A stretch of DNA of 32,852 nt from Bacteroides_D sp963546395 (GTDB lineage Bacteria > Bacteroidota > Bacteroidia > Bacteroidales > CAJPTX01): positions 1 through 32,852 of the forward strand of contig CAUUMS010000017.1 in NCBI GenBank assembly GCA_963546395.1, in the 5' to 3' direction. This document shows positions 1 through 6,744 of this stretch, one piece after another. Below the pieces are notes generated by a model. The model did not search any database, was not told where the DNA came from, and saw nothing but the letters and a program-made list of their open reading frames with translations. The position numbers were made by a program, and so were the translations under genes. Each line of letters opens with the position of its first letter. The stretch's first letter is position 1.

Positions 1-117
1 CCTGACATGGGCAGCGTGCCCTCTGCATGGCCTCGCTGTGTCGCATCGTGCCTATGGCCTATCGCTAGGGTAAATGCTTTGTCGTCCTTTGTGCAGCACC
101 ACTCTCTGCTAAGTGAA

Positions 118-153
118 ACTGCGTGGAGACCCGTATAGGGATCCCCACGCAGT
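118..153 (-). terminator. Hairpin after the decayed acyl-CoA operon, likely terminator
   Basis: Nine-base arms at 118-126 and 145-153 pair perfectly. An inner helix (CCC 130-132 with GGG 138-140, plus GA/TC) closes on a GTATA loop. The A127/C144 mismatch on the plus strand becomes a U-G pair in the minus-strand transcript. On that strand the stem is followed by a moderately T-rich stretch (TTTCACTT). It lies about 60 bases past the end of the 3-hydroxybutyryl-CoA dehydrogenase remnant, which suits the original end of the operon. The terminator role is inferred. Confidence 0.55.
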
Positions 154-214
154 CCTGATACCAGCGCCACAGGCGCTGTCAGGGTTGCATTGGCAATGCA
201 TACTGGTCGCAGGC

Positions 215-893
215 CCCTTGGTGTGGCTATAAAACCCTGCGCCCGTCTCGCATCCTAGTTGCCCGGCTCGCACCATCTTCTGGAGGTGCGGGTGGAGACG
301 ATACTTGGGATCCCCAAATTCATCGTGGAGCACGCCCATAATGACCAGGCGCACTTTCAGTCCTATCAGGCCGCCCAGTGCCAGCGGCCCCATGGGATGA
401 TTAGCCTCATCTGTATGGTAGTCTTTCTCTCCTTATGGCTCGCCACGCCATCAGCCAGTATGCCTACGGCCACGTTGATCATGGGGATCAGTATGCGGCT
501 GACAACGCCTCCCGGGGCCTCGCGCACAGCCACAGGGCTTTTGCCCATCTCTTCGGTCAGGCGAGCCACAGCCTCGTAAGCCTTGTCGGAGGTTAGCTGG
601 CTGCGGATGATCTCCACCAGCTTCATAGCAGGCACCGGATTGGAAAAATGCATGCCGATAACCGATTCTAGCTGATAGGTTGTCGATGCTAGTTCAGTCG
701 TAGACAGCGAGGAGGTGTTGGTGGCAATGATGGCACCAGCCTTGCAAATGGAGTCTAGTGCTTGCAAAACGCCCTTCTTCGCCTCCATGCCTTCCGCAAT
801 GACCTCAATGACGAGTTGTAGTCCTGGCAATCGGCATATTCGAGCGTGCAGCTGTAGTGCGCTAGGCATTGCTGCCTGGCCAGCTCATTCATT
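215..893 (-). pseudogene. 3-hydroxybutyryl-CoA dehydrogenase remnant
   Basis: The intact family reduces acetoacetyl-CoA to 3-hydroxybutyryl-CoA with NAD(P)H on the route to butyrate. Recognisable pieces lie in successive frames of the minus strand. A stretch near 840-890 resembles the end of the Rossmann domain (EYADCQD). It shifts frame into VIEVIAEGME and continues through ATNTSSLS, IGMHFSNPVPAMKLVE and RILIPMINVAVGILADGV to about 440. Another frameshift follows, and MGPLALGGLIGL to GAGFY runs from 393 to about 220. The first 70 or so residues, including the GxGxxG nucleotide loop, are missing, and the usual EAPGFVV is EAPGGVV. At least two frameshifts plus the N-terminal loss make it non-functional. 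It directly follows the crotonase remnant, matching the gene order of butyrate operons. Confidence 0.85.
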
Positions 894-943
894 TTACCCC
901 TCTCCAACCGACGAGTCAGACCCTTGACGTGTGTGGGCGACTG

Positions 944-1712
944 CTATTCGCCAACGAAATTGTACGATTGTTTGGACAGGATGTGAACCATGCCCTCCTT
1001 CTGCTCCTTCGTGGTGAAGCATGCTCCGAATAGGGCCGATTCGTGGGCAATGCCCGCATCCGGATCCAAGCCCTGGCTGGCCCGTAGGGCCTGTTTCGAG
1101 TACTGTACTGTAAGCAGAGCCTGACGGGCAATGCCCTCAGCCATCTCCACAGCCTGTGCGCGTAGCTCAGCGTCTGGGACAATGCGTTTTACCAGAACAA
1201 TGCGATGCACCTCCTGCGCATCCGTTCTGCACCCCGTGTAGATGAGCTCGGTGGCCACGCCAGCCCCACCAGCCGTGGTAAGCGTTGTGAGCTACCAAAT
1301 CCGGGAGCTGCTCCCAGTGTCACCCATAGCTAACCCAGGATCTCACTCACCGATGCGGGGCGAGTGTTGCGGCAAGTGCGGGCTCACATCCTCCGCCCGG
1401 AGCGAACCCATTAATGGCAGCGATCACGGGCACCCGTGTCTTCTCAATGTGCCGAAACGCCCTGGCTCCCAGCCAGGTAAACTCTAGTCCCTACTGCACC
1501 GTCATACTCTGTATGGCCTCTATATTGGCCCCAGCTGCAATGGAATTCCCCTTGCCAGTATTGACTGGGACATGCGCATTCGGCGTGCTGCCAACAGCTA
1601 GCACGGCACCGAATAGCTCTTGCAGCAGCTGCTAATTGAGGGCATTGAACGCTGCGAGCCGATTCAGGCGAATCGTTGACACCCGTTCGCTCTGCCATTT
1701 TGCGATGGCCGT
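944..1712 (-). pseudogene. Enoyl-CoA hydratase (crotonase) remnant
   Basis: An intact crotonase interconverts crotonyl-CoA and 3-hydroxybutyryl-CoA. The minus strand encodes homologous pieces in order. STIRLNRLAAFNALN is followed at once by an in-frame TAG. QLLQELFGAV and a GKGNSIAAGANIEAIQSMT block end in another TAG. AFRHIEKTRVPVIAAINGFAPGGGC covers the active-site region, with a Pro in place of the usual Leu before GGGCE. PGFG-SQRLPRLVG follows. A frameshift near 1255 leads into ATELIYTG and the family C-terminus ending QKEGMVHIL. Multiple stops and frameshifts rule out one product. The last 105 codons (944-1258) remain open but lack the catalytic core. Confidence 0.88.
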
Positions 1713-1741
1713 ATTATACTTCGGCAGCGGTAAATTGCAAA

Positions 1742-1781
1742 GACCCCCGCCTTGCGACACGGCGTGGCGCAGGCAGGGGTC
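1742..1781 (-). terminator. Strong intrinsic-type terminator after etfA
   Basis: Arms 1742-1756 and 1768-1781 form about 14 pairs with one bulged T at 1753. The single C48/A75-type mismatch becomes G-U in minus-strand RNA. An inner CAC/GTG helix closes the loop. On the minus strand the stem is followed by TTTGCAATTT. It lies about 60 bases past the etfA stop and should separate etfA from the crotonase and dehydrogenase remnants. Assignment rests on structure and position. Confidence 0.65.
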
Positions 1782-1793
1782 AGCGTCCTATTA

Positions 1794-1827
1794 GCCATAG
1801 GGATTACCCGCAAGGGTGTCCTATGGC
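1794..1827 (-). other. Second hairpin directly after etfA
   Basis: GCCATAGG (1794-1801) pairs perfectly with CCTATGGC (1820-1827). After a small internal loop, ACCC (1806-1809) pairs with GGGT (1814-1817) around a four-base loop (GCAA on plus, TTGC on minus). It begins 17 bases past the etfA stop on the minus strand and sits in tandem with the 1742-1781 hairpin. It may stabilise the 3' end of the etf transcript or help termination. No poly-T tract follows directly. Confidence 0.45.
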
Positions 1828-1843
1828 ATCGGAAAAGACGATG

Positions 1844-2860
1844 CTACTTGGTTGGGCCGTCTTTCCGCAGCTTGTTGATGCGATCCGTCAAGAGCGGAAC
1901 GATCTTGTGCAGGTCGCCCACGATACCTAGGTCTGCCACGCCAAATATGGGGGCAAACTTGTCCTTGTTGATCGCAATGATGTAATCCGACTCCTCCATG
2001 CCGGCCAGGTGCTGGATGGCACCCGAGATGCCCAGCGCAAAGTAGGCGCCCGGACGCACAGTTTTACCCGTCTGTCCCACCTGCCTATCGTGCGGCATAA
2101 CCCCAGCGTCTACCATCGCGCGTGACGATGACACCTCGGCGCCCATGCTCTTAGCCAGCGCCTCAAGGCTCTTGAAGCCATCCTTGGTACCCACGCCACG
2201 TCCTCCCGACACTAGGATATTGGCCTCGGTGATGTCGATCTTATCACCTGCCGTCACCACCTCCTCGAGAATCTTCACGCGGAACTTCGAGGCATCGAAC
2301 TTAGCCGCGAACCGCTCAATGTTCCCCTTGCGCTTGGGATCCGCCGCCAGGCGCACCATCACACCGGGGCGCACCGTGGCAATCTGAGGACGATGCTCTG
2401 TGCAGATAATCGTCGCCATGAGATTCCCCCCAAAGGCCGGGCGGGTCATCTGCAGATCGCCGGCTTCCGATACGGCCAGCCCCGTGCAGTCTGCCGTGAG
2501 CCCTGTGGTATTGCGGGCAGAGAGCCGCGGACCTAGGTCGCGACCTATCGTCGTGGCCCCGATAAGCACCACGCTCGGCTTGCGCTCATGCAGTATCTGT
2601 GTGATAGCCTGCGCGTAGGGCTCGGTGGTGTAGTTGGCCACAGCGGCATCATCCACCACAATCACCCCATCGGCCCCCGCGGCCACCAGCTGGTCAGCCT
2701 GGTCGGTGAGCTGATGCCCGAGCAGCATCGCATACACCTTCTCACCCGTGCCATCAGCTAGTTCGCGCGCCTTACCGAGCAACTCAAACGCCACGCTCTG
2801 CACCTTGCCGTGACGCTGCTCGGCGAACACGTATATATCCTTGTACTGACTCTTGTCCAT
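1844..2860 (-). CDS. etfA: Electron transfer flavoprotein subunit alpha
   Basis: EtfA binds FAD and, with EtfB, carries electrons to or from acyl-CoA dehydrogenases in the cytoplasm. The 338-residue product has the usual length. Its N-terminal alpha/beta domain starts with DIYVFAEQRHGKVQ. The conserved C-terminal FAD domain shows SGGRGVGTKDGF, SRAMVDAGVMPHDRQVGQTGKTV, ALGISGAIQHLAGM and INKDKFAPIF, covering the flavin and phosphate contacts. It starts 8 bases after the etfB stop, so the two are co-transcribed, with the dehydrogenase first. In anaerobes such Etf pairs often serve a butyryl-CoA dehydrogenase, sometimes with electron bifurcation; which mode applies here cannot be read from the sequence. 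Two hairpins follow its stop. Confidence 0.95.
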   Translation of the reverse strand: MDKSQYKDIYVFAEQRHGKVQSVAFELLGKARELADGTGEKVYAMLLGHQLTDQADQLVAAGADGVIVVDDAAVANYTTEPYAQAITQILHERKPSVVLIGATTIGRDLGPRLSARNTTGLTADCTGLAVSEAGDLQMTRPAFGGNLMATIICTEHRPQIATVRPGVMVRLAADPKRKGNIERFAAKFDASKFRVKILEEVVTAGDKIDITEANILVSGGRGVGTKDGFKSLEALAKSMGAEVSSSRAMVDAGVMPHDRQVGQTGKTVRPGAYFALGISGAIQHLAGMEESDYIIAINKDKFAPIFGVADLGIVGDLHKIVPLLTDRINKLRKDGPTK

Positions 2861-2868
2861 AGCGGTAA

Positions 2869-3651
2869 CTAGATGATGAATTTCTCCTGTAGCTTAGCAA
2901 TGATGATGTCCACAGCCTCCTCGGGGCTCACCTCGTGCATGACGCCCGCCGGCTTGGCACCCTTCGAGAACGACTTGAACACCTTCGTGGGCGATCCCTT
3001 GAGCCCGAGCTTGGACTCGTCCACCTCGATGTTATCGGCGCTCCACACCTTCACCTCACGGGTGTATGCCTCCAGGATGCCCGGCACGCTCATGTAGCGG
3101 GCCTCCTTGGTGGGCACCACGGAGGTTAGCAGGCAGGGGGTGTGCACCTCCACGCGCTGGTAGCCCTCTTCCGTCGCCTTGCGGGCCACTATGGTACCCT
3201 TGCCGTCGTACTCCAGCGACTCCACGTAGCTCACCTGAGGCAGGTCGAGCAGCTCGGCAATCTGAGGACCCACCTGCGCCGTGTCACCATCGATAGCCTG
3301 ACGGCCCGTGATGATCAGGTCGCACTTCAGCGTGCGGAGCGCGCCCGCTAGGGCATTCGAGGTGGCCAGCGTATCAGCCCCTGCGAAACGCCTGTCGCTT
3401 AGGTGTATGGCCTCATCGGCCCCCATGGCGAAAGCCTCGCGCAGAATCTCATCGGCCTGCGGAGGGCCCATGGTGATCACGGTGACATGAGCCCCGTACG
3501 AATCCTTGATGCGGAGTGCTAGCTCGAGCCCTCCCTTGTCATCCGGGTTCATGATGCTGGGCACCCCGTCGCGGATGATAGTCCCCTTGACGGGATCGAT
3601 GCGCACCTCTGTGGTGTCGGGCACCTGCTTGATGCAAACTACTATATTCAT
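2869..3651 (-). CDS. etfB: Electron transfer flavoprotein subunit beta
   Basis: EtfB is the small Etf subunit and pairs with EtfA. The 260-residue protein opens with MNIVVCIKQVPDTTEVRID and has the family features DKGGLELALRIKD, the VTVITMGPPQADEILREAFAMGADEAIHL block, DTLATSNALAGAL, GRQAIDGDTAQVGPQIAELL (nucleotide-binding segment) and CLLTSV near residue 180. The C-terminus carries the extension that wraps around EtfA in clostridial-type Etfs. It lies between the acyl-CoA dehydrogenase (42-base gap) and etfA (8-base gap). The order dehydrogenase-etfB-etfA is the standard butyryl-CoA dehydrogenase complex operon. Confidence 0.95.
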   Translation of the reverse strand: MNIVVCIKQVPDTTEVRIDPVKGTIIRDGVPSIMNPDDKGGLELALRIKDSYGAHVTVITMGPPQADEILREAFAMGADEAIHLSDRRFAGADTLATSNALAGALRTLKCDLIITGRQAIDGDTAQVGPQIAELLDLPQVSYVESLEYDGKGTIVARKATEEGYQRVEVHTPCLLTSVVPTKEARYMSVPGILEAYTREVKVWSADNIEVDESKLGLKGSPTKVFKSFSKGAKPAGVMHEVSPEEAVDIIIAKLQEKFII

Positions 3652-3693
3652 GCTCTGTCGAATGCTAATGGATGTGAAAGAATGCGCCCCGGC

Positions 3694-4833
3694 TTATTTC
3701 AGCAGGTGCGAGGCGATTACTATGCGCTGCACCTCCGAGGTACCCTCGTAGATCTCGGTGATCTTGGCATCGCGCATCATGCGCTCCACCGGGTAATCGC
3801 GCGTGTAGCCGTAGCCCCCGTGCAGCTGCACTGCCTTCGTGGTGATGGCCATGGCAGCCTCGGCGGCAAACAGCTTGGCCATCGACGAATCCACCGAGTA
3901 GGGGAGCTGGTTGTCCTTCTTCCAGGCTGCGGCGCGCACCAGGTAGCGGGCTGCCTGTAGACGGGCCTCCATGTCGGCCAGCTGAAACTGCGTGTTCTGG
4001 AACTGCGCAATGGCGCGCCCGAACTGCTTACGCTCCTTCACGTAGTGCACTGTCTCATCCATGGCGCCCTGGGCAATGCCCACCGCCTGCGAGGCGATAC
4101 CCATACGGCCGCCGTCCAGCGTCTTCATGGCGATGGTGAAACCCTTGCCTTCACGGCCGAGAAGATTCTCCTTCGGCACGATGCAATCTTCGAAAATCAG
4201 CTCGCATGTGGCCGACCCTCGGATACCGAGCTTCTTCTCCTCCTTACCAATCGAGAAGCCGGGCATGCCCTTCTCCACGATGAAGGCCGAGATACCGCGT
4301 GTTCCCTGCGACTTGTCCGTCATGGCCATGACGATAAACACGTGGGCGTGCGTCGCATTGGTGATGAAGATCTTCGAGCCGTTCAGCACGTAGTGATCCC
4401 CATCCAGCACAGCCATCGTCTGCTGCTGCGCGGCATCAGTCCCCGCGTTGGGCTCCGTCAGGCCAAACGCCCCGATCCACTCCCCGGAGCACAGCTTGGG
4501 GAGGTACTTCATTCTCTGCTCTTCCGTCCCAAACTCGTAGATGGGATTGGTGCAGAGCGAGGTGTGGGCTGATACGATAACCCCCGTGGTGGCACATACG
4601 CGCGAGAGCTCTTCCACCGCCATGGAGTACATGACGTTGGTGCCACCGGCGCCGCCGTATTCCTTCGGGAAGGGGATGCCCATGATGCCCAACCGAGCCA
4701 TCTTGGCCACCGTCTCCTGGGGGAAGCGCTCCTGCTCGTCCACCTCTGCGGCCAAGGGTTTGACCTCGTTTTGCGCAAACGACCGAATCATCTGTAGGAA
4801 CAGCTGCTCGGTCTTCGAGTGAGAGAAATCCAT
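3694..4833 (-). CDS. Acyl-CoA dehydrogenase, butyryl-CoA dehydrogenase type
   Basis: This FAD enzyme interconverts crotonyl-CoA and butyryl-CoA with the neighbouring Etf. The 379-residue product has the family's usual size and layout: an N-terminal helical domain, then a beta domain with signature GAFGLTEPNAGTDA near residue 125 and FITNATHAHVF. The C-terminal helical domain has KERKQFGRAIAQFQ and QLHGGYGYTRDYPVERMMRDAKI, then IYEGTSEVQR, whose Glu is the catalytic base in short-chain dehydrogenases. The strong likeness to anaerobic butyryl-CoA dehydrogenases and the adjacent etfBA suggest the short-chain role. With the downstream crotonase and hydroxybutyryl-CoA dehydrogenase decayed, its substrate must now come from elsewhere, for example a 4-hydroxybutyryl-CoA or lysine route encoded outside the window. 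Confidence 0.93.
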   Translation of the reverse strand: MDFSHSKTEQLFLQMIRSFAQNEVKPLAAEVDEQERFPQETVAKMARLGIMGIPFPKEYGGAGGTNVMYSMAVEELSRVCATTGVIVSAHTSLCTNPIYEFGTEEQRMKYLPKLCSGEWIGAFGLTEPNAGTDAAQQQTMAVLDGDHYVLNGSKIFITNATHAHVFIVMAMTDKSQGTRGISAFIVEKGMPGFSIGKEEKKLGIRGSATCELIFEDCIVPKENLLGREGKGFTIAMKTLDGGRMGIASQAVGIAQGAMDETVHYVKERKQFGRAIAQFQNTQFQLADMEARLQAARYLVRAAAWKKDNQLPYSVDSSMAKLFAAEAAMAITTKAVQLHGGYGYTRDYPVERMMRDAKITEIYEGTSEVQRIVIASHLLK

Positions 4834-4861
4834 TTCCTGAGCGTTTGGTTTGTGTATCGTG

Positions 4862-4871
4862 TGTAATTACA
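4862..4871. promoter_or_regulatory. Palindrome upstream of the acyl-CoA dehydrogenase
   Basis: TGTAATTACA is a perfect 10-base palindrome 28 bases upstream of the dehydrogenase start, in the 78-base gap after the CoA-transferase-like gene. It could be a repressor half-site pair, but no second copy was seen near the 5311 promoter. Speculative. Confidence 0.2.
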
Positions 4872-4911
4872 TGCCTCGAAACCCCAAGGGCTGTCGCAAT
4901 GCGGGTCGCCG

Positions 4912-5250
4912 CTAGGCCATGGGGATCAGCTTGTCTGTAAACGTGGGCGTGGCCTCTGCGGCCGCCACCACGTCATCCTGTGAGAATTCGGGGTGTAGCT
5001 CCGTCACCACCACCCCCCTCGGGGTCACCTCCATGATGCGCATCGCGGTGACGATCGGATTCGCCTGGCCGTCAGCCGCTAGCGGGAGCGTGCATCGCTT
5101 TAGGATCGTAGGCTCGCCCCAGGCCGTGCGCTCCGCGGAAAACCCGGTGCGCCCCTGCACGAAGTTTTGCACATCGCCAGCGATGTGCATCGTCACCCGG
5201 CGCACATGCTCCACCCGCGAAAAGTCGATGCCTACTTTGCTTGTCGTCAT
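4912..5250 (-). CDS. CoA-transferase subunit B C-terminal-like protein
   Basis: The 112-residue product matches the C-terminal part of 3-oxoacid/butyrate-acetoacetate CoA-transferase beta subunits: PTILKRCTLPL, PIVTAMRIMEVTPRGVVVTEL and a final EFSQDDVVAAAEATPTF segment. Full beta subunits are about 210-220 residues and carry the catalytic Glu in the N-terminal half, which is absent. The first 45 residues do not align by eye with the family. The start ATG at 5250 has an in-frame TAG five codons upstream and a -7 box about 60 bases upstream, so the gene looks deliberately short and not freshly truncated. It heads the dehydrogenase-etfBA operon. It could be a non-catalytic accessory or binding domain, or an old fragment kept as the operon's first reading frame. 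Confidence 0.7.
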   Translation of the reverse strand: MTTSKVGIDFSRVEHVRRVTMHIAGDVQNFVQGRTGFSAERTAWGEPTILKRCTLPLAADGQANPIVTAMRIMEVTPRGVVVTELHPEFSQDDVVAAAEATPTFTDKLIPMA

Positions 5251-5310
5251 GGGCCTTTCAGGCTATTACTGGCAACGGGACAGTTGCAGGCCGAGCCTAC
5301 AATCTGTACG

Positions 5311-5318
5311 CAAATGTA
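5311..5318 (-). promoter_or_regulatory. Bacteroidetes -7 box for the CoA-transferase-like/dehydrogenase/etfBA operon
   Basis: The minus strand reads TACATTTG, an exact match to the Bacteroidetes TAnnTTTG -7 element, 60 bases upstream of the 5250 ATG. No convincing TTTG -33 element was found at the usual spacing, so support comes from one box and its position. Confidence 0.5.
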
Positions 5319-5464
5319 GTCATTTCTCATGTATCACAGCGCTCATCGCTCTGAACCGTTGTGCTGACAGCCCGCAAAATACCATGGCACGCAGCCGAAG
5401 GGTAAGCCGTTCGTCCTCATCTCCATGCGCCCCGCAGCCCCCCTGTCCTCGGCATGGCAAAGAG

Positions 5465-5506
5465 GTACCAAACCCATATTTGCCCGACCAAATACGGACT
5501 TGGTAC
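5465..5506 (-). terminator. 18-bp hairpin, probable purN terminator
   Basis: Arms 5465-5482 and 5489-5506 enclose a six-base loop. Fifteen pairs are Watson-Crick. The other three (72/99, 73/98, 76/95) are A-C or C-A on the plus strand but G-U wobbles in minus-strand RNA, so the structure belongs to the leftward transcript. It lies about 205 bases past the purN stop and about 150 bases before the next promoter. The following bases (CTCTTTGCC) are only mildly T-rich, so a structured 3' UTR or small RNA is an alternative. Confidence 0.5.
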
Positions 5507-5712
5507 GTCGTCGCTACCTCGCGGTTGGGGCGAAAATACCCACTCGAGGGTGCTATTCATCCATTGATCATCACACCACTACGCCACGCAGAGCATGAGT
5601 GTGATGAAATGGGAACACCGCGGATGCGCGGCATTGGCGACCCGTCCCCACCTGAGGAAGAATGGTGGAGAGAATGTGGGTTTACACTTTAGATGACGTG
5701 CCCGCGGGCCAT

Positions 5713-6282
5713 TTAGTCTCCCTCGCAGAGGAGCTGCTCCACGGTGCGCGGAAGCCACTCGTGCTCCAGGGCATGGATCCTGGCCGCGAGCGTCTCCACC
5801 GTGTCGTCGGGGCGCACCGGGCAGGTGGCCTGCGTAATGGTAGCCCCCTCGTCATACCGCTCGTTGACCCAGTGTATCGTGATGCCGCTCAGGGTTTCGC
5901 CAGCCTCTAGCACGGCGCGATGCACCCGATCCCCATGCATTCCGCGCCCCCCATACTTGGGCAGCAGGGCGGGGTGGAGGTTCACCATGCGATGGTGGTA
6001 GGCCTCCACCATGGGGGCGGGGATCAGCGATAGGAATCCGGCCAGGACAATAAAATTGATCTCCCGCTGCTCGAGGGCGCGGAGCGTGTCCGGGGCACCG
6101 AGTGCTGCCTTGGCTACCACCATGGTGGGTATCCCCGCGCGTTGGGCGCGTTGCAGGGCGTAGGCGTGCGGATTGTCGCTCAGCAGCAGGGCGATCTCGG
6201 CGGTGGGGTGCTGGTGGAAATGCTCGATGAGCCGCTGGGCATTGCTGCCATTCCCAGAGGCGAAGATGGCGATCCGTTTCAT
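5713..6282 (-). CDS. purN: Phosphoribosylglycinamide formyltransferase
   Basis: PurN transfers a formyl group from 10-formyltetrahydrofolate to GAR, the third step of purine synthesis, in the cytoplasm. The 189-residue form, starting at ATG 6282 with MKRIAIFASGNGSNAQ, has the expected length and the phosphate-binding GSGSN-like loop (here ASGNGSN). The catalytic triad is visible: Asn and His in VNLHPALLPKYGG, and Asp in HWVNERYDEGATI. LAGFLSLIP forms the folate-site wall. The frame stays open upstream to 6348, but those 22 codons do not resemble PurN and run up to the -7 box at 6346-6353, so 6282 is the better start. It diverges from acpP. Confidence 0.93.
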   Translation of the reverse strand: MKRIAIFASGNGSNAQRLIEHFHQHPTAEIALLLSDNPHAYALQRAQRAGIPTMVVAKAALGAPDTLRALEQREINFIVLAGFLSLIPAPMVEAYHHRMVNLHPALLPKYGGRGMHGDRVHRAVLEAGETLSGITIHWVNERYDEGATITQATCPVRPDDTVETLAARIHALEHEWLPRTVEQLLCEGD

Positions 6283-6345
6283 GGTGCGACGCGGCAAAAT
6301 TTGCGTGTAAGTGGCTGCCAGAGGGCCGTATGCCCGTGTGGCGAC

Positions 6346-6353
6346 CAAAAGTA
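6346..6353 (-). promoter_or_regulatory. -7 box for purN
   Basis: The minus strand reads TACTTTTG, fitting TAnnTTTG, about 64 bases upstream of the purN ATG at 6282. A -33 TTTG was not identified. It lies 13 bases from the opposing acpP box, so the two promoters are back to back. Confidence 0.45.
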
Positions 6354-6366
6354 GAAAAATATCCTT

Positions 6367-6374
6367 TACCTTTG
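6367..6374 (+). promoter_or_regulatory. -7 box for acpP-fabF
   Basis: TACCTTTG is an exact TAnnTTTG match 86 bases upstream of the acpP ATG. The same octamer precedes the tyrosine ammonia-lyase gene at 9795-9802. No clear -33 element was seen. Confidence 0.5.
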
Positions 6375-6459
6375 CGCCGGCAGTAGTGGGGTGGAGAAGT
6401 CTACTCCCTGTTGCGCCGAGTTGTGCAACTGTTTCTAAATCAACTTAACTGTAAGGATC

Positions 6460-6696
6460 ATGGAGATTGCTGCGAAGGTGAAATCGATCATCGTTGAGAA
6501 GCTTGGTGTTGAAGAGAGCGCAGTGGTGCCCGCAGCGAGCTTTACTAACGATCTCGGGGCTGATTCGCTTGACACTGTTGAGCTGATCATGGACTTTGAG
6601 AAGGAGTTTAGCATCACCATCCCCGACGAGGAGGCTGAGAAGATCACCACGGTCGGCGAGGCGATATCGTACATCGAGTCGCACATTGCGAAGTAG
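6460..6696 (+). CDS. acpP: Acyl carrier protein, primary metabolism
   Basis: The 78-residue acidic four-helix protein carries growing acyl chains on a 4'-phosphopantetheine arm in fatty acid synthesis. The attachment site is Ser36 in GADSLDTVEL. The helix III segment IPDEEAEKITTVGEA is typical of AcpP. The gene has its own -7 box at 6367-6374 and precedes fabF by 48 bases, the usual primary fatty-acid arrangement. Compared with the two other carrier proteins in the window, it keeps the canonical DSLD motif and housekeeping context. It could also supply malonyl units to the neighbouring polyene cluster. Confidence 0.95.
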   Translation: MEIAAKVKSIIVEKLGVEESAVVPAASFTNDLGADSLDTVELIMDFEKEFSITIPDEEAEKITTVGEAISYIESHIAK

Positions 6697-6744
6697 TTAG
6701 ATCCTCCGTTCGTCTGTTTTAGTTACCCGATAAACCCTTGCACT

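Larger units (their letters stand above)
5251..5712. other. Intergenic region between purN and the acyl-CoA operon
   Basis: This 462-base gap contains no reading frame I can support. It holds a -7 promoter box for the leftward operon (5311-5318) and a long hairpin (5465-5506), plus a short CCGCG/CGCGG inverted repeat around 5618-5631. The remainder shows no recognisable feature. Confidence 0.6.

Noticed and set aside
186..200. 15-base palindrome TGCATTG-G-CAATGCA
   Set aside because: A single short palindrome near a pseudogene, without any neighbouring gene start to regulate.
4045..4572. Open frame of 175 codons on the plus strand
   Set aside because: It is antisense to the well-supported acyl-CoA dehydrogenase, has no family likeness, and is a by-product of high GC content.
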